Positions 24,104 through 36,457 of a stretch of DNA of 64,000 nucleotides are shown in pieces (the stretch's first letter is position 1; every line of letters begins with the position of its first letter). A program made the translations under genes and the position numbers. This DNA is from Drosophila persimilis (Eukaryota > Arthropoda > Insecta > Diptera > Drosophilidae). The notes beneath the pieces are model-generated. The model did no database searches. It had not been told where the DNA came from and saw only the letters and a list, made by a program, of their open reading frames with translations. Location of the stretch: NCBI RefSeq assembly GCF_003286085.1, contig NW_020825312.1, positions 3,534,001 to 3,598,000 on the forward strand. Direction: 5' to 3'.

Positions 24104-25098
24104 TTAATAATTAATGGAGTTAAACTTATGCTCCTGAAGCTTTTGCAGCCCACTGTGCATTGAGTTCGGAAAGTTTTTTATTGTTGTTATTTCTATCCTG
24201 TTTCATTTTGCAACTATCGCTTGTTTTAATTGCTTCAATGTATCGTTCTGCCTTGTACAGGCATAGACTTTTGCTGCAAGGATTCCCCACAGATCCTCAA
24301 TTGGATTTAAGTCCGGACTCATTGAAGCCCACTTAATCAACGGTTTATTGTGGGTCTCAAAATAGTCCATTGAGGCCCGGGAAACATGAATTGGCGCATT
24401 ATCCTGCTGAAATGTCTATTGATCACCATGGAAATGCTCAGCAAATGAAAAAGGTTCACTATCTATCAATTCTATCTATGCTTGAGCATTCATCCGGCCG
24501 GATATTAAACATATTGGAGACCTCCCTTTAGCACTAAAGGCAGCCCATATCATTAGCGATCCATCACCATGGTTTGGCTTGTAGCAAGTTGCCCGTGGAT
24601 GACGCGGGTCTCTCCAATATTTATGATGGACATCTGAACCGTGTAAACTCATTTTTTTTTCATCACTAAAAATGAAATTTTCTAATTCGGGGTCCCAGAA
24701 CTTTTGTTTTTCAAAAATGACATGCGCGCATCATTATGACGTTTAGTTTAGAGGAGTTTGCCCACTTTCTTTTGATATGTCAGGTTAAAATTTTCGTTCA
24801 AAATTTGGCTCACACGTTGCCTGGGGATTGTTAACCCGAGTTCTGCCTTGATTTTGTTGCAGCTCATTAGGTCTTCAGTTGCAAACTGCCCCAAGTGCCG
24901 TTTTGTCAATTCTATTATGGTTGATACTGGGCCAAGTCGACGATTTATGCGGTAACCGTCTGGATCTATGAACATTTTTGAAATAGTATTTTGATGTCGA
25001 TACATTAGCGAAGCTATTCGACCAGTTTTTATGCCGGCTAATTTCATTCTCTTGATCCTTCCCTGTTCTTCCTCAGAAAATGATTTACCATGTGGCAT
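24104..25098 (-). pseudogene. Tc3-like transposase pseudogene
   Basis: Starts MPHGKSFSEEEQGRIKRMKL, a Tc3-type N-terminal helix-turn-helix (IASLMYRHQNTISKMF). The frame stops at about 24748-24750 and continues, shifted by one base, as KFWDPELENFIFSDEKK. The DDE residues are still recognisable: D in FSDEKK, D in QQDNAPIH and E in DLNPIEDLWG. Two further in-frame stops lie at about 24479 and 24419. It therefore has at least three stops and one frameshift. The last readable stretch (EHKFNSINY) ends at TAA 24106-24104. Confidence 0.88.
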
Positions 25099-25425
25099 TT
25101 TTAACTAAAATGGAATTTTTTTTTTTAAATTTGTATTGCTTTGAAGCAATAATGAGTGCTTACGTACAGAATCAATCAGCTTGTCACTTTTACTGAAAAG
25201 ATGCTAACACTGCGACTCTCAAAACATGAATAGACATGATTGCACATATATCTATTTTCTACGTAGAGCGCGAGCTTGATCTCTTATCTAAGCTAATGGA
25301 ACCACAAATGGAGTTCAAAGAAGACGAAAATTTGTCATAACTGAGCACAACAATAAGAGATAAGAACTGCATAGTCAAACCCAACAAGCATCTATTACTT
25401 TTTAAGAAAAATTGAAAATAAGTTT

Positions 25426-25450
25426 TGCACATATAGCCATTTTACTAAGG
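25426..25450 (-). repeat. Right terminal inverted repeat of the Tc3-like element
   Basis: Inverse complement of 23844-23868, followed by TA at 25451-25452. Confidence 0.92.
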
Positions 25451-25452
25451 TA

Positions 25453-25606
25453 TGAGCCGGACTGCAGCAAGTACATTCAGTGTGTCTACAATATCGGAAT
25501 TAGGCAGAACTGTCCGAGTGGGCTTTTCTGGAGCCAGCCACTCCAGAGCTGTGACTACACATGCGACTCCCGCTTTGCGTACCCTGAAGACAATCAGGAG
25601 CAATGA
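25453..25606 (+). pseudogene. Orphaned 3' part of the split peritrophin gene
   Basis: Reads EPDCSKYIQCVYNIGIRQNC, then FWSQPLQSCDYTCDSRF to a TGA at 25604-25606. It is the remainder of the second peritrophin-A domain begun at about 23815. Removing the element and one TA restores the codon TAT and a continuous frame of the same phase, so no other damage has accumulated. It has no start of its own. Confidence 0.88.
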
Positions 25607-25732
25607 ACGTTTATGTCGTAACAAACGAAAATGCGTTCCCAATAAATGCAATAATACAAAACAATTATATTTTTGTAGCCGACAACTCAAGAGGTTTCCC
25701 CTTATAGATAACGGGTTTCACACAAAAAGATC

Positions 25733-25776
25733 TGATAAGAAGTGCAATGAGCTACCTATAGCGTTACTTATAAATA
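25733..25776 (+). promoter_or_regulatory. GATA site and TATA box of the giant acidic mucin gene
   Basis: TGATAAG (25733-25739) and TATAAAT (about 25770-25776) precede the mucin start region; initiation is expected near 25798-25805. Confidence 0.6.
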
Positions 25777-25869
25777 TCAATGCACAACGCCCGAGTATCA
25801 CTTCTCTAAATGTTTGTCTTTAACTCATACGCGAATTCGTTACGCTCCCCAACTGTTAAAAGACCAACG

Positions 25870-28800
25870 ATGTCTTTGAAGGCTTCTTCACGAGATTTAT
25901 TCAGCTTTACAATATTACTAGTAGTGCTCAGCCAAATCATACTCAAAAAAGCAGAGAGTGCCTCGGTTGAAAAAGTGCATTTAAAAAGTGCGCAAGTGAA
26001 AAACAATCTAATTGAATATGACTCACAGTTTGGCCGAGATACAAAATTTAATCATAAAAAAACAACTATAGCAAACGATATTACATCTGCACATGAAGAG
26101 AGAACATCAGCCGCACATTCGACTTTTGCACCTGCGGAGAGCACCACAGCTGGGGACAATACGACTTCTGCTCCGGAAGAAAAAAACACATCTGAGGACG
26201 ATACTACTCGTTCTACTTCTGAAGAAAGCACAAAAGCTAATGATTCGACATCTGCAGCCCCTGATATAAGCACCACAGTTCAAGATTCGACATCTGAACC
26301 TGAAGAAAGCACCACAGCTAAGGACGACTCTACTTCTGCTCCTGAAAAAAGCACCACAGCTGAAGGGGATTCTACTGCTGCTCCTGAAGAAAGCACCACA
26401 GCTGATAATTCGACATCCAAACCTGTAGAAAGCACTACAGCTGAGGAGGATACTACTTCTTCTTCTGAAAAAAGCACAACAGCTGAAGGGGATTCTACTG
26501 TTGCTCCTGAAGAAAGCACCACAGCTGAAAATTCGACATCCAAACCTGTAGAAAGCACTACAGCTGAAGGAGATTCTACCTCTGCACCTGATGAAAGCAC
26601 CACAGCTGAAGATTCGACGTCTGAACCTAATGAAAGTACCACAACTGAGGTCGAAACTACTTCTTCTCCTGAAGAAAGCACCACAGCTGAAGATTCGACA
26701 TCAGAGCCTGACGAAAGCACCACAGCTGAAGAGGATTCGACGTCTGAACCTGAAGAAAGCACTTCAGCTGAAAGCGATTCTACTTCTGCTCCTGAAGAAA
26801 GCACCACAGCTGAAGATTCGGCATCTGAGCCTGAAGAAAGCACCACAGCTGAAGGCGATTCTACTTCTGCTCCTGAAGAAAGAACCACATCTGAAGATTC
26901 GAGTTCTACTGCACCGGAGATAAGTACCACAGGTGAAGATTTGACATCTGAACCTGAAGAAAGCCCCACAGCTGAGGACGATTCTACTTCTGCTCCAGAA
27001 AAAAGCACCACAGTTGAAAATTCGACATCCGAGCCTGAAGAAAGCACTACAGCTGAAGGCGATTCTACTTCTGCTCCTGAAGAAAGCACCACAGCTGAAG
27101 ATTCGGCATCTGAGCCTGAAGAAAGCACCACAGCTGAAGGCGATTCTACTTCTGGTCCTGAAGAAAGCACCACAGCTGAAGATTCAACTTCCGCGGCAAC
27201 TGAGATAAGCACCACAGCTGAAGATTCGACATCTGAACCTGAAGAAAGCACCACAGCTGAGGACGATTCTACTTCTGCTCCAGAAAAAAGCACCACAGTT
27301 GAAAATTCGACATCCGAGCCTGAAGAAAGCACTACAGCTGAAGGCGATTCTACTTCTGCTCCTGAAGAAAGCACCACAGCTGAAGATTCGGCATCTGAGC
27401 CTGAAGAAAGCACCACAGCTGAAGGCGATTCTACTTCTGGTCCTGAAGAAAGCACCACAGCTGAAGATTCAACTTCCGCGGCAACTGAGATAAGCACCAC
27501 AGCTGAAGATTCGACATCTGAACCTGAAGAAAGCCCCACAGCTGAGGACGATTCTACTTCTGCTCCAGAAAAAAGCACCACAGTTGAAAATTCGACATCC
27601 GAGCCTGAAGAAAGCACTACAGCTGAAGGCGATTCTACTTCTGCTCCTGAAGAAAGCACCACAGCTGAAGATTCGGCATCTGAGCCTGAAGAAAGCACCA
27701 CAGCTGAAGGCGATTCTACTTCTGCTCCTGAAGAAAGAACCACATCTGAAGATTCGAGTTCTACTGCACCGGAGATAAGTACCACAGGTGAAGATTTGAC
27801 ATCTGAACCTGAAGAAAGCCCCACAGCTGAGGACGATTCTACTTCTGCTCCAGAAAAAAGCACCACAGTTGAAAATTCGACATCCGAGCCTGAAGAAAGC
27901 ACTACAGCTGAAGGCGATTCTACTTCTGCTCCTGAAGAAAGCACCACAGCTGAAGATTCGGCATCTGAGCCTGAAGAAAGCACCACAGCTGAAGGCGATT
28001 CTACTTCTGCTCCTGAAGAAAGAACCACATCTGAAGATTCGAGTTCTACTGCACCGGAGATAAGTACCACAGGTGAAGATTTGACATCTGAACCTGAAGA
28101 AAGCCCCACAGCTGAGGACGATTCTACTTCTGCTCCAGAAAAAAGCACCACAGTTGAAAATTCGACATCCGAGCCTGAAGAAAGCACTACAGCTGAAGGC
28201 GATTCTACTTCTGCTCCTGAAGAAAGCACAACAGTTGAAGATTCGACCTCCGAACCTGAAGAAAGCTCGACAACTGAAGGCGATTCTACTTCTGCTCCTG
28301 AAGAAAGCACCACAACTGAAGATTCGACGTCTGACCCTAATGAAAGTACCACAACTGAAGTCGATACTACTTCTGCTCCTGGAGAAATCACCACAGCTGA
28401 AGATTCGACATCAGATCCTGAAGAAAGCACCACAGCTGAAGATGATTCTACTTCTGCTCCTGAAGTCACCACTACAGCTGATGACGATACTACTTCTGCT
28501 CCTGAAGAAAGCACCACGGATGAAGTTTCGACATCTGAACCTGAAGAAAATCCCACGGCAGAGGACGATTTTACTTCTACTCCTGAAGAAAGCACCACAG
28601 CTAAGGACGATTCTTCTTCTGCTCCTGAAGAAAGCACCACAGCTGAAGATTCAACTTCCGCGGCACCTGAGCTAAGCACCACAGCTGAAGATTCGACGTC
28701 TGAGCCTAAAGAAAGCACTACAGCTGAAGGAGATTCTACTTCTGCTCCTGAAGAAAGCACCGCAGTTGAAGATTCGACATCCGAGCCTGAAGAACGCACC

Positions 28801-31800
28801 ACAGCTGAAGAGGATTCTACTTCTGCTCCTGAAGTCACCACTACAACTGATGACGATACTACTTCTGCTCCTGAAGAAAGCACCACAGCTGAAGTTTCGA
28901 CATCTGAACCTGAAGAAAACTCCACGGCAGAGGACGATTCTACTTCTACTCCTGAAGAAAGCACCACAGCTGCGGACGATTCATCTTCTTCTCCTGAAGA
29001 AAGCACCACAGCTGAAGATTCGACTTCCGCGGCACCTGAGATAAGCACCACAGCTGAAGATTCGACGTCTGAACCTGAAGAAAGCACTACAGCTGAAGGA
29101 GATTCTACTTCTGCTCCTGAAGAAAGCACCACAGCTGAAGATTCGACTTCCGCGGCAACTGAGAATATCACCACAGCTGAAGATTCGACGTCTGAATCTG
29201 AAGAAAGCACTTCAGCTGAAGGCGATTCTACTTCTGCTCCTGAAGAAAGCACCAAAGCTGAAGATTCGACATCTGAACCTGAAGTCACCACTACAGCTGA
29301 AGATTCGACATCAGAGCCTGAAGAAAGCACCACAGCTGAAGAGGATTCTACTTCTGCTCCTGAAGTCACCACTACAGCTGATGACGATACGACTTCTGCT
29401 CCTGAAGAAAGCACCACAGCTGAAGTTTCGACATCTGAACCTGAAGAAAACTCCACGGCAGATGACGAATCTACTTCTACTCCTGAAGAAAGCACCACAG
29501 CTGCGGACGATTCATCTTCTTCTCCTGAAGAAAGCACCACAGCTGAAGATTTGACTTCCGCGGCACCTGAGATAAGCACCACAGCTGAAGAATCGACGTC
29601 TGAACCTGAAGAGAGCACTACAGCTGAAGGCGATTCTACGTCTGCTCCTGAAGAAAGCACCACAGCTAAAGATTCGACTTCCGCGGCAACTGAGATAAGC
29701 ACCACAGCTGAAGATTCGACATCTGAACCTGAAGAAAGCACCACAGCTGAGGACGATTCTACTTTTGCTCCAGAAAAAAGCACCACAGTTGAAAATTCGA
29801 CATCCGAGCCTGAAGAAAGCACCACAGCTGAAGAGGATTCTACTTCTGCTCCTGAAGTCACCACTACAGCTGATGACGATACTACTTCTGCTCCTGAAGA
29901 AAGCACCACAGCTGAAGTTTCGACATCTGAACCTGAAGAAAACTCCACGGCAGAGGACGATTCTACTTCTACTCCTGAAGAAAGCACCACAGCTGAGGAC
30001 GATTCATCTTCTTCTCCTGAAGAAAGCACCACAGCTGAAGATTCGACTTCCGCGGCACCTGAGATAAGCACCACAGCTGAATATTCGACGTCTGAACCTG
30101 AAGAAAGCACTACAGCTGAAGGAGATTCTACTTCTGCTCCTGAAGAAAGCACCACAGCTGAAGATTCGACTTCCGCGGCAACTGAGATAAGCACCACAGT
30201 TGAAGATTCGACATCCGAGCCTGAAGAAAGCACTACAGCTGAAGGCGATTCTACATCTGCACCAGATGAAAGCACCACAGCTGAAGAGGATTCTTCTTCT
30301 GCTCCTGAAGAAAGCACAACTGTTGAAGATTCAACCTCCGAACCTGAAGAAAGCACGACAACTGAAAGCGATTCTACTTCTCCTCCTGAAGAAAGCACCA
30401 CAACTGAAGATTGGACATCTGAACCTGAAGAAAACTCCACGGCAGAGGACGATTCATCTTCTTCTCCTGAAGAAAGCACCACAGCTGAAGATTCTACTTC
30501 CGCGGCACTTGAGATAAGCACCACAGCTGAAGATTCGACGTCTGAACCTGAAGAAAGCACTACAGCTGAAGGAGATTCTACTTCTGCTCCTGAAGAAAGC
30601 ACCACAGCTGAAGATTCGACTTCCGCGGCAACTGAGATAAGCACCACAGCTGAAGATTTGACATCTGAACCTGAAGAAAGCACCACAGCTGAGGACGATT
30701 CTACTTCTGCTCCAGAAAAAAGCACCACAGTTGAAAATTCGACATCCGAGCCTGAAGAAAGCACCACAGCTGAAGAGGATTCTACTTCTGCTCCTGAAGT
30801 CACCACTACAGCTGATGACGATACTACTTCTGCTCCTGAAGAAAGCACCACAGCTGAAATTTCGACATCTGAACCTGAAGAAAACTCCACGGCAGAGGAC
30901 GATTCTACTTCTACTCCTGAAGAAAGCACCACAGCTGAGGACGATTCATCTTCTTCTCCTGAAGAAAGCACCACAGCTGAAGATTCGACTTCCGCGGCAC
31001 CTGAGATAAGCACCACAGCTGAAGATTCGACGTCTGAACCAGAAGAAAGCACTACAGCTGAAGGCGATTCTACTTCTGCTCCTGAAGAAAGCACCACAGC
31101 TGAAGATTCGACTTCCGCGGCAACTGAGATAAGCACCACAGTTGAAGATTCGACATCCGAGCCTGAAGAAAGCACTACAGCTGAAGGCGATACTACCTCT
31201 GCACCAGATGAAAGCACCACAGCTGAAGAGGATTCTTCTTCTGCTCCTGAAGAAAGCACAACTGTTGAAGATTCAACCTCCGAACCTGAAGAAAGCACGA
31301 CAACTGAAAGCGATTCATCTTCTTCTCCTGAAGAAAGCACCACAGCTGAAGATTCGACTTCCGCGGCACCTGAGATAAGCACCACAGCTGAATATTCGAC
31401 GTCTGAACCTGAAGAAAGCACTACAGCTGAAGGAGATTCTACTTCTACTCCTGAAGAAAGCACCACAGCTGAGGACGATTCTACTTCTACTCCTGAAGAA
31501 ATCACCACAGCTGAAGATTCGACATCAGATCCTGAAGAAAGCACCACAGCTGAAGAGGATTCTACTTCTGCTCCTGAAGTCACCACTACAGCTGATGACG
31601 ATACTACTTCTGCTCCTGAAGAAAGCACCACAGCTGAAATTTCGACATCTGAACCTGAAGAAAACTCCACGGCAGAGGACGATTCTACTTCTACTCCTGA
31701 AGAAAGCACCACAGCTGAAGATTCGACTTCCGCGGCACCTGAGATAAGCACCACAGCTGAAGATTCGACGTCTGAACCTGAAGAAAGCACTACAGCTGAA

Positions 31801-34550
31801 GGCGATTCTACTTCTGCTCCTGAAGAAAGCACCACAGCTGAAGATTCGACTTCCGCGGCAACTGAGATAAGCACCACAGTTGAAGATTCGACATCCGAGC
31901 CTGAAGAAAGCACTACAGCTGAAGGCGATTCTACCTCTGCACCAGATGAAAGCACCACAGCTGAAGAGGATTCTTCTTCTGCTCCTGAAGAAAGCACAAC
32001 TGTTGAAGATTCAACCTCCGAACCTGAAGAAAGCACGACAAGTGAAAGCGATTCATCTTCTTCTCCTGAAGAAAGCACCACAGCTGAAGATTCGACTTCC
32101 GCGGCACCTGAGATAAGCACCACAGCTGAAGATTCGTCGTCTGAACCTGAAGAAAGCACTACAGCTGAAGGCGATTCTACTTCTGCTCCTGAAGAAAGCA
32201 CCACAGCTGAAGATTCGACTTCCGCGGCAACTGAGATAAGCACCACAGTTGAAGATTCGACATCCGAGCCTGAAGAAAGCACTACAGCTGAAGGCGATTC
32301 TACCTCTGCACCAGATGAAAGCACCACAGCTGAAGAGGATTCTTCTTCTGCTCCTGAAGAAAGCACAACTGTTGAAGATTCAACCTCCGAACCTGAAGAA
32401 AGCACGACAACTGAAAGCGATTCTACTTCTCCTCCTGAAGAAAGCACCACAACTGAAGATTGGACATCTGAACCTGAAGAAAACTCCACGGCAGAGGACG
32501 ATTCATCTTCTTCTCCTGAAGAAAGCACCACAGCTGAAGATTCTACTTCCGCGGCACCTGAGATAAGCACCACAGCTGAAGATTCGACGTCTGAACCTGA
32601 AGAAAGCACTACAGCTGAAGGAGATTCTACTTCTGCTCCTGAAGAAAGCACCACAGCTGAAGATTCGACTTCCGCGGCAACTGAGATAAGCACCACAGCT
32701 GAAGATTCGACATCTGAACCTGAAGAAAGCACCACAGCTGAGGACGATTCTACTTCTGCTCCAGAAAAAAGCACCACAGTTGAAAATTCGACATCCGAGC
32801 CTGAAGAAAGCACCACAGCTGAAGAGGATTCTACTTCTGCTCCTGAAGTCACCACTACAGCTGATGACGATACTACTTCTGCTCCTGAAGAAAGCACCAC
32901 AGCTGAAATTTCGACATCTGAACCTGAAGAAAACTCCACGGCAGAGGACGATTCTACTTCTACTCCTGAAGAAAGCACCACAGCTGAGGACGATTCATCT
33001 TCTTCTCCTGAAGAAAGCACCACAGCTGAAGATTCGACTTCCGCGGCACCTGAGATAAGCACCACAGCTGAAGATTCGACGTCAAAACCTGAAGAAAGCA
33101 GTACAGCTGAAGTTTCGACATCTGACCCTAATGAAAGTACCACAACTGAGGTCGAAACTACTTCTGCTCCTGAAGAAATCACCACAGCTGAAGATTCGAC
33201 ATCAGATCCTGAAGAAAGCACCACAGCTGAAGAGGATTCGACGTCTGAACCTGAAGAAAGCACCACAGCTGCGGACGATTCATCTTCTTCTCCTGAAGAA
33301 AGCACCACAGCTGAAGATTCGACTTCCGCGGCACCTGAGATAAGCACCACAGCTGAAGATTCGACGTCTGAACCTGAAGAAAGCACTACAGCTGAAGGCG
33401 ATTCTACTTCTGCTCCTGAAGAAAGCACCACAACTGAAGATTCGACGTCTGACCCTAATGAAAGTACCACAACTGAGGTCGAAACTACTTCTGCTCCTGG
33501 AGAAATCACCACAGCTGAAGATTCGACATCAGATCCTGAAGAAAGCACCACAGCTGAAGAGGATTCTACTTCTGCTCCTGAAGTCACCACTACAGCTGAT
33601 GACGATACTACTTCTGCTCCTGAAGAAAGCACCACAGCTGAAGATTCGACTTCCGCTGCACCTGAGATAAGCACTACGGTTAAGAATTCGACATCCGAAC
33701 CTGACGAAAGCACTACATCTGAGGACGATTCTACATCTGCTCCTAAAGAAAGCACCACAGCTGAAGCCGATACAACGTCTGATCCTGAAGACAGCACAGT
33801 TCAGGACGATACTACTTCTGCTTCTGAAGAAAGCACCACAGGTAATTAGGATATTACTTCTGCTCCTGATAAGAGCCCCAGAGCTGATCATTTGACTTCT
33901 TCCTTGTAGAAATCACCACAGCTGAGGATGGTGCTACTTCTGCTCCTATAGAGAGCACCACTGCTAAAGTAGATTCTACCACTGGATCGACGTCTAGCCC
34001 GGCGACATCACCTTCTCCTATACCGCCTATGTCATGTGCAAGTGGCGCTCCATACTTACCGCATCCATCGGATTGCCATAAATTTATTCAGTGCAGCAAC
34101 GGACATGAGTACATCATGCATTGTTCAGATGATCTCTTCTGGAACTATCAGATTTTCTACTGTGGGTATGATGACAGCGGATGCTATAATAAAGTGGATC
34201 CCGAGGAAACCGTTTGCAAGCACGGCATGGATTTTCTACCAGACTCAACTGATTGTACGAAATATATCCAGTGCAGTAATGGTCAACCAATCGTGCAGAA
34301 GTGTCCTGAGCCTTTGTATTGGAACCAAAACCTTAAAATATGTGATTGGTTCAGTAGCTCCTGCAAAACTCTACAAAAGAATGAAATAATATCTTGTAAA
34401 ATGGGTATGAGTTTCGACGTTCTTCCAACTGACTGTTCGAAATATATTAAGTGTTTTGGTGAGCGCGGTGTAATAATGAGCTGTAATTCTGGACTTTTCT
34501 GGAACCCTTTGCAGGAAGTATGCGAAAAATCCCAGCGGTTCTGCAAATAA
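25870..34550 (+). CDS. Giant acidic Ser/Thr mucin with three C-terminal chitin-binding domains
   Basis: 2870 residues from two exons, 25870-33841 and 33910-34550, joined in phase 1 across a 68-bp intron. I prefer the ATG at 25870 (MSLKASSRDLFSFTILLVVL, a signal peptide) over an in-frame ATG at 25810, which would place 20 polar residues before the hydrophobic core. Residues about 70-2690 are repeats of the type ESTTAEDSTSAPEE, rich in Thr, Ser, Glu and Asp, so densely O-glycosylatable and very acidic, with almost no hydrophobic residues. The last 180 residues hold three complete peritrophin-A domains (34038-34190, 34212-34366, 34395-34545). The architecture is that of peritrophic-matrix mucins such as D. 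melanogaster Muc68D; orthology is plausible but not proved here. The intron is odd: see findings. Confidence 0.88.
26130..33841 (+). repeat. Coding minisatellite array (Thr/Ser/Glu repeats)
   Basis: Basic units of about 13-19 codons centred on GAAGAAAGCACCACAGCTGA. Higher-order blocks are visible: from about 26800 to 28200 near-identical 285-bp blocks (95 codons) follow one another, with the same words recurring at 27014, 27299, 27584, 27869 and 28154. Later blocks of several hundred bp recur at 30200, 31142, 31880 and 32249 (369-bp multiples between some) and at 28766, 30731 and 32780. Recent unequal exchange is the likely cause. Confidence 0.9.
33842..33909 (+). other. 68-bp intron derived from a coding repeat unit
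   Basis: Donor GTAATT, acceptor TTCTTCCTTGTAG, and a possible branch point CTGAT about 25 bp before the acceptor. About 50 of its bases align with the coding repeat GATACTACTTCTGCTCCTGA and its continuation. It contains in-frame TAG codons and its length (3n+2) would shift the frame if retained. Confidence 0.75.
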
Positions 34551-35922
34551 TATGTAAGCTTAAACAGTTACTCGCATTCACTCTTGGTAGATTTTGTTGT
34601 TAAATGAATTGAAGAATATTACAGAAAATATATAAAGGCAGTACCCATTCTTTAATCTACTGATTTTGTTGGAGGTGGTGTAAACATGGTTGTATTTTTT
34701 CTGAATGAAAAAAAAAGGTACTTCAACTTGTGAAAAAATATTTGTATATTTTTTTGATTTCCTATGCGCAATGATGGTCCGCTGAATTTGCGGATAATAT
34801 CCTTCGCCAATTTTTTGACTTTAAACTTAAAACTTACTTATACGAGTTGATGAAATGCGTTTGGTTAAGTTTGAAAATGTGATCAGTCAAATCGAAATAT
34901 AAAGTGCCCCGGATCATCAAGAAAAACTAACGGTCTGCTTTTCTATCGTCTACAGAGTCTGAACGAGGAGATGCTCTCAATAGATCTCATTTTTGGTTGC
35001 ATGCAAATTTAGTTCAATAGGCCTACGCAATTTGTTGGTGTGCTTTTTGTTTTGTGTTGATCTTATCAAACTGGGCTTCAATTAAAAATATTATTAGCCT
35101 TGAAAAATACCCCATACAGTGGTTGGGCCTTAAAAAATGAATATTTAATGCTTGAGCTCAATTCAAACACATGGCTTTTTAGAAGCTTTCAGCAGATAAG
35201 GGAAACTCGAGCTCAGGATTGATGCTATGGTGCTGGAGGGGCTTGATCTATAAATAGATATGACGATGGACTGTCTAACCAGAAAGCAAACCAAAATTTT
35301 TGATCCCAAAGGTTATCAAAACAAATTACTTCCGCCGCTTTATAAAACAGTTCCTTGTGAACTCGAAAAAGTAATTACTACGGACTCCACAACAGAGAGA
35401 GAGAGAGAGATACACGGAGCGTGAATGGCAAATGATCAGGGAAAGGGACACACTTGAAAATATATCCAAAAGATAGACAATTGGGTATCTTTATATGCTA
35501 ATAAATGCCAGCACATTTCCTTAAAATGGGTCAAAAGTCTCCCCCATCCGTTGGCGAAGACGATGATGTTGTAATGCCCCTTCCAGAGATACACTCGATG
35601 GAGGGTGTCGCGGTCCCCCAGTCCCGTACTCAGCCAAGCCAAGTGATCGATTGACACGATCAAAGTGTTGATATGTAATGGAATAGACATAGACACTCCA
35701 ATGAATGGCACTGGCGACGAGCTCAGAGCTCTAAGTGGCATGGCCTGTGTCTCTGTGTGGTTGTGGTTGTGTGGTGTGTGTTGTGGTGTGGTCTGGTGTG
35801 TCGTTATTATATGTATGCTATAGGGCAGATACTCGAACCAGACTTCTGTGATTGTGTGGGTCCTACATAAATATTCATGCTGCTGGCTAAATGCAAATGT
35901 ATTGGAAATGACTCGCCTTCAA
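34551..35922. other. Intergenic, AT-rich
   Basis: No supported gene. A short GA run lies at about 35395-35411 and a TG-rich tract at 35744-35802. Small open frames have no recognisable family. Confidence 0.45.
35744..35802. repeat. TG-rich low-complexity tract
   Basis: Imperfect TGTG/TGGTG repeats over about 60 bp, read directly. Confidence 0.8.
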
Positions 35923-36163
35923 TGAATTTGAGTTCTACTCAAGCTCTAGAGTTTTGATGCTCAGACAGCCCAACGTTATTCGCAATCCAGCAGTTGTCGC
36001 GTTCGGAAGCAGATCGGAACAATCCCCTGGAAACCTATTAGCATACAGGCAAAAACGTATGTGATATGGAAGAAACACAGTCGAATGAAGGACGAAAAAG
36101 TGAACCAAAAAAATATATTAAATCGCATTGAAGTCGGATAAAAGATTAAAAACAAATTGAGTC
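35923..36163 (+). promoter_or_regulatory. Candidate non-coding first exon, copy 1
   Basis: About 240 bp that recur at 36458-36688. It has an initiator-like CCAGCAGTTGTC (35990-36001), then CGGAACA, then a conserved GTATGTGAT splice-donor-like word with GT at 36057-36058. Likely an alternative 5' UTR exon for the Gly-rich repeat gene, whose coding exon is preceded by a good acceptor (TTTCATCTTACAG, ending 37184). No transcript evidence is available here. Confidence 0.45.
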
Positions 36164-36457
36164 AAACACATGATCCATCGGCATATACATTTTTTTAAAT
36201 TTTTTTTTCTTAGCAGAATATATTTACTTTTTTTTTTTTTTAATTTGTGCTGTGAAAATTAAAAAAATCTCTAAAAATGTTCACTTATTTTGCTGACATA
36301 ACGAATCAAGAGATATCATTCTGGGTATTTCAGAGATATTAAGGACCTACTGGTTGCTAAAATGACTTGAACATTATTAAGATCAATCAACAAATTTCAA
36401 TAAATGATCTTTCAGAAGAGATAGTGTACATAGATAGTGTTGTGTAGAATACATATA

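Larger units (their letters stand above)
23844..25450. mobile_element. Tc3-like Tc1/mariner transposon, 1607 bp, defective
   Basis: Flanked by TA on both sides (23842-23843 and 25451-25452), the target-site duplication of the Tc1/mariner superfamily. The terminal inverted repeats begin CCTTAGTAAAATGGC and are identical for 25 bp (23844-23868 and 25426-25450). Degenerate copies of the repeat core sit about 180 bp inside each end (24027-24039 and 25241-25266), as at Tc3 transposase sites. It carries a minus-strand transposase with several disabling mutations, so it cannot move on its own. It interrupts a Tyr codon of a peritrophin gene. Confidence 0.93.

Noticed and set aside
25810-25869. Upstream in-frame ATG of the giant mucin
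   Set aside because: It would put about 20 polar residues before the signal peptide and leave almost no 5' UTR after the TATA box; the ATG at 25870 gives a normal signal peptide. Not excluded.
26280-33797. 2505-codon antisense open frame through the mucin repeats
   Set aside because: It mirrors the repeated codons of the plus-strand mucin. Lack of stops follows from the low-complexity repeat; there is no signal, domain or splice support.
35436-35741. 101-codon open frame on the minus strand
   Set aside because: No recognisable domain, no splice or promoter context, and AT-rich composition like the flanks.
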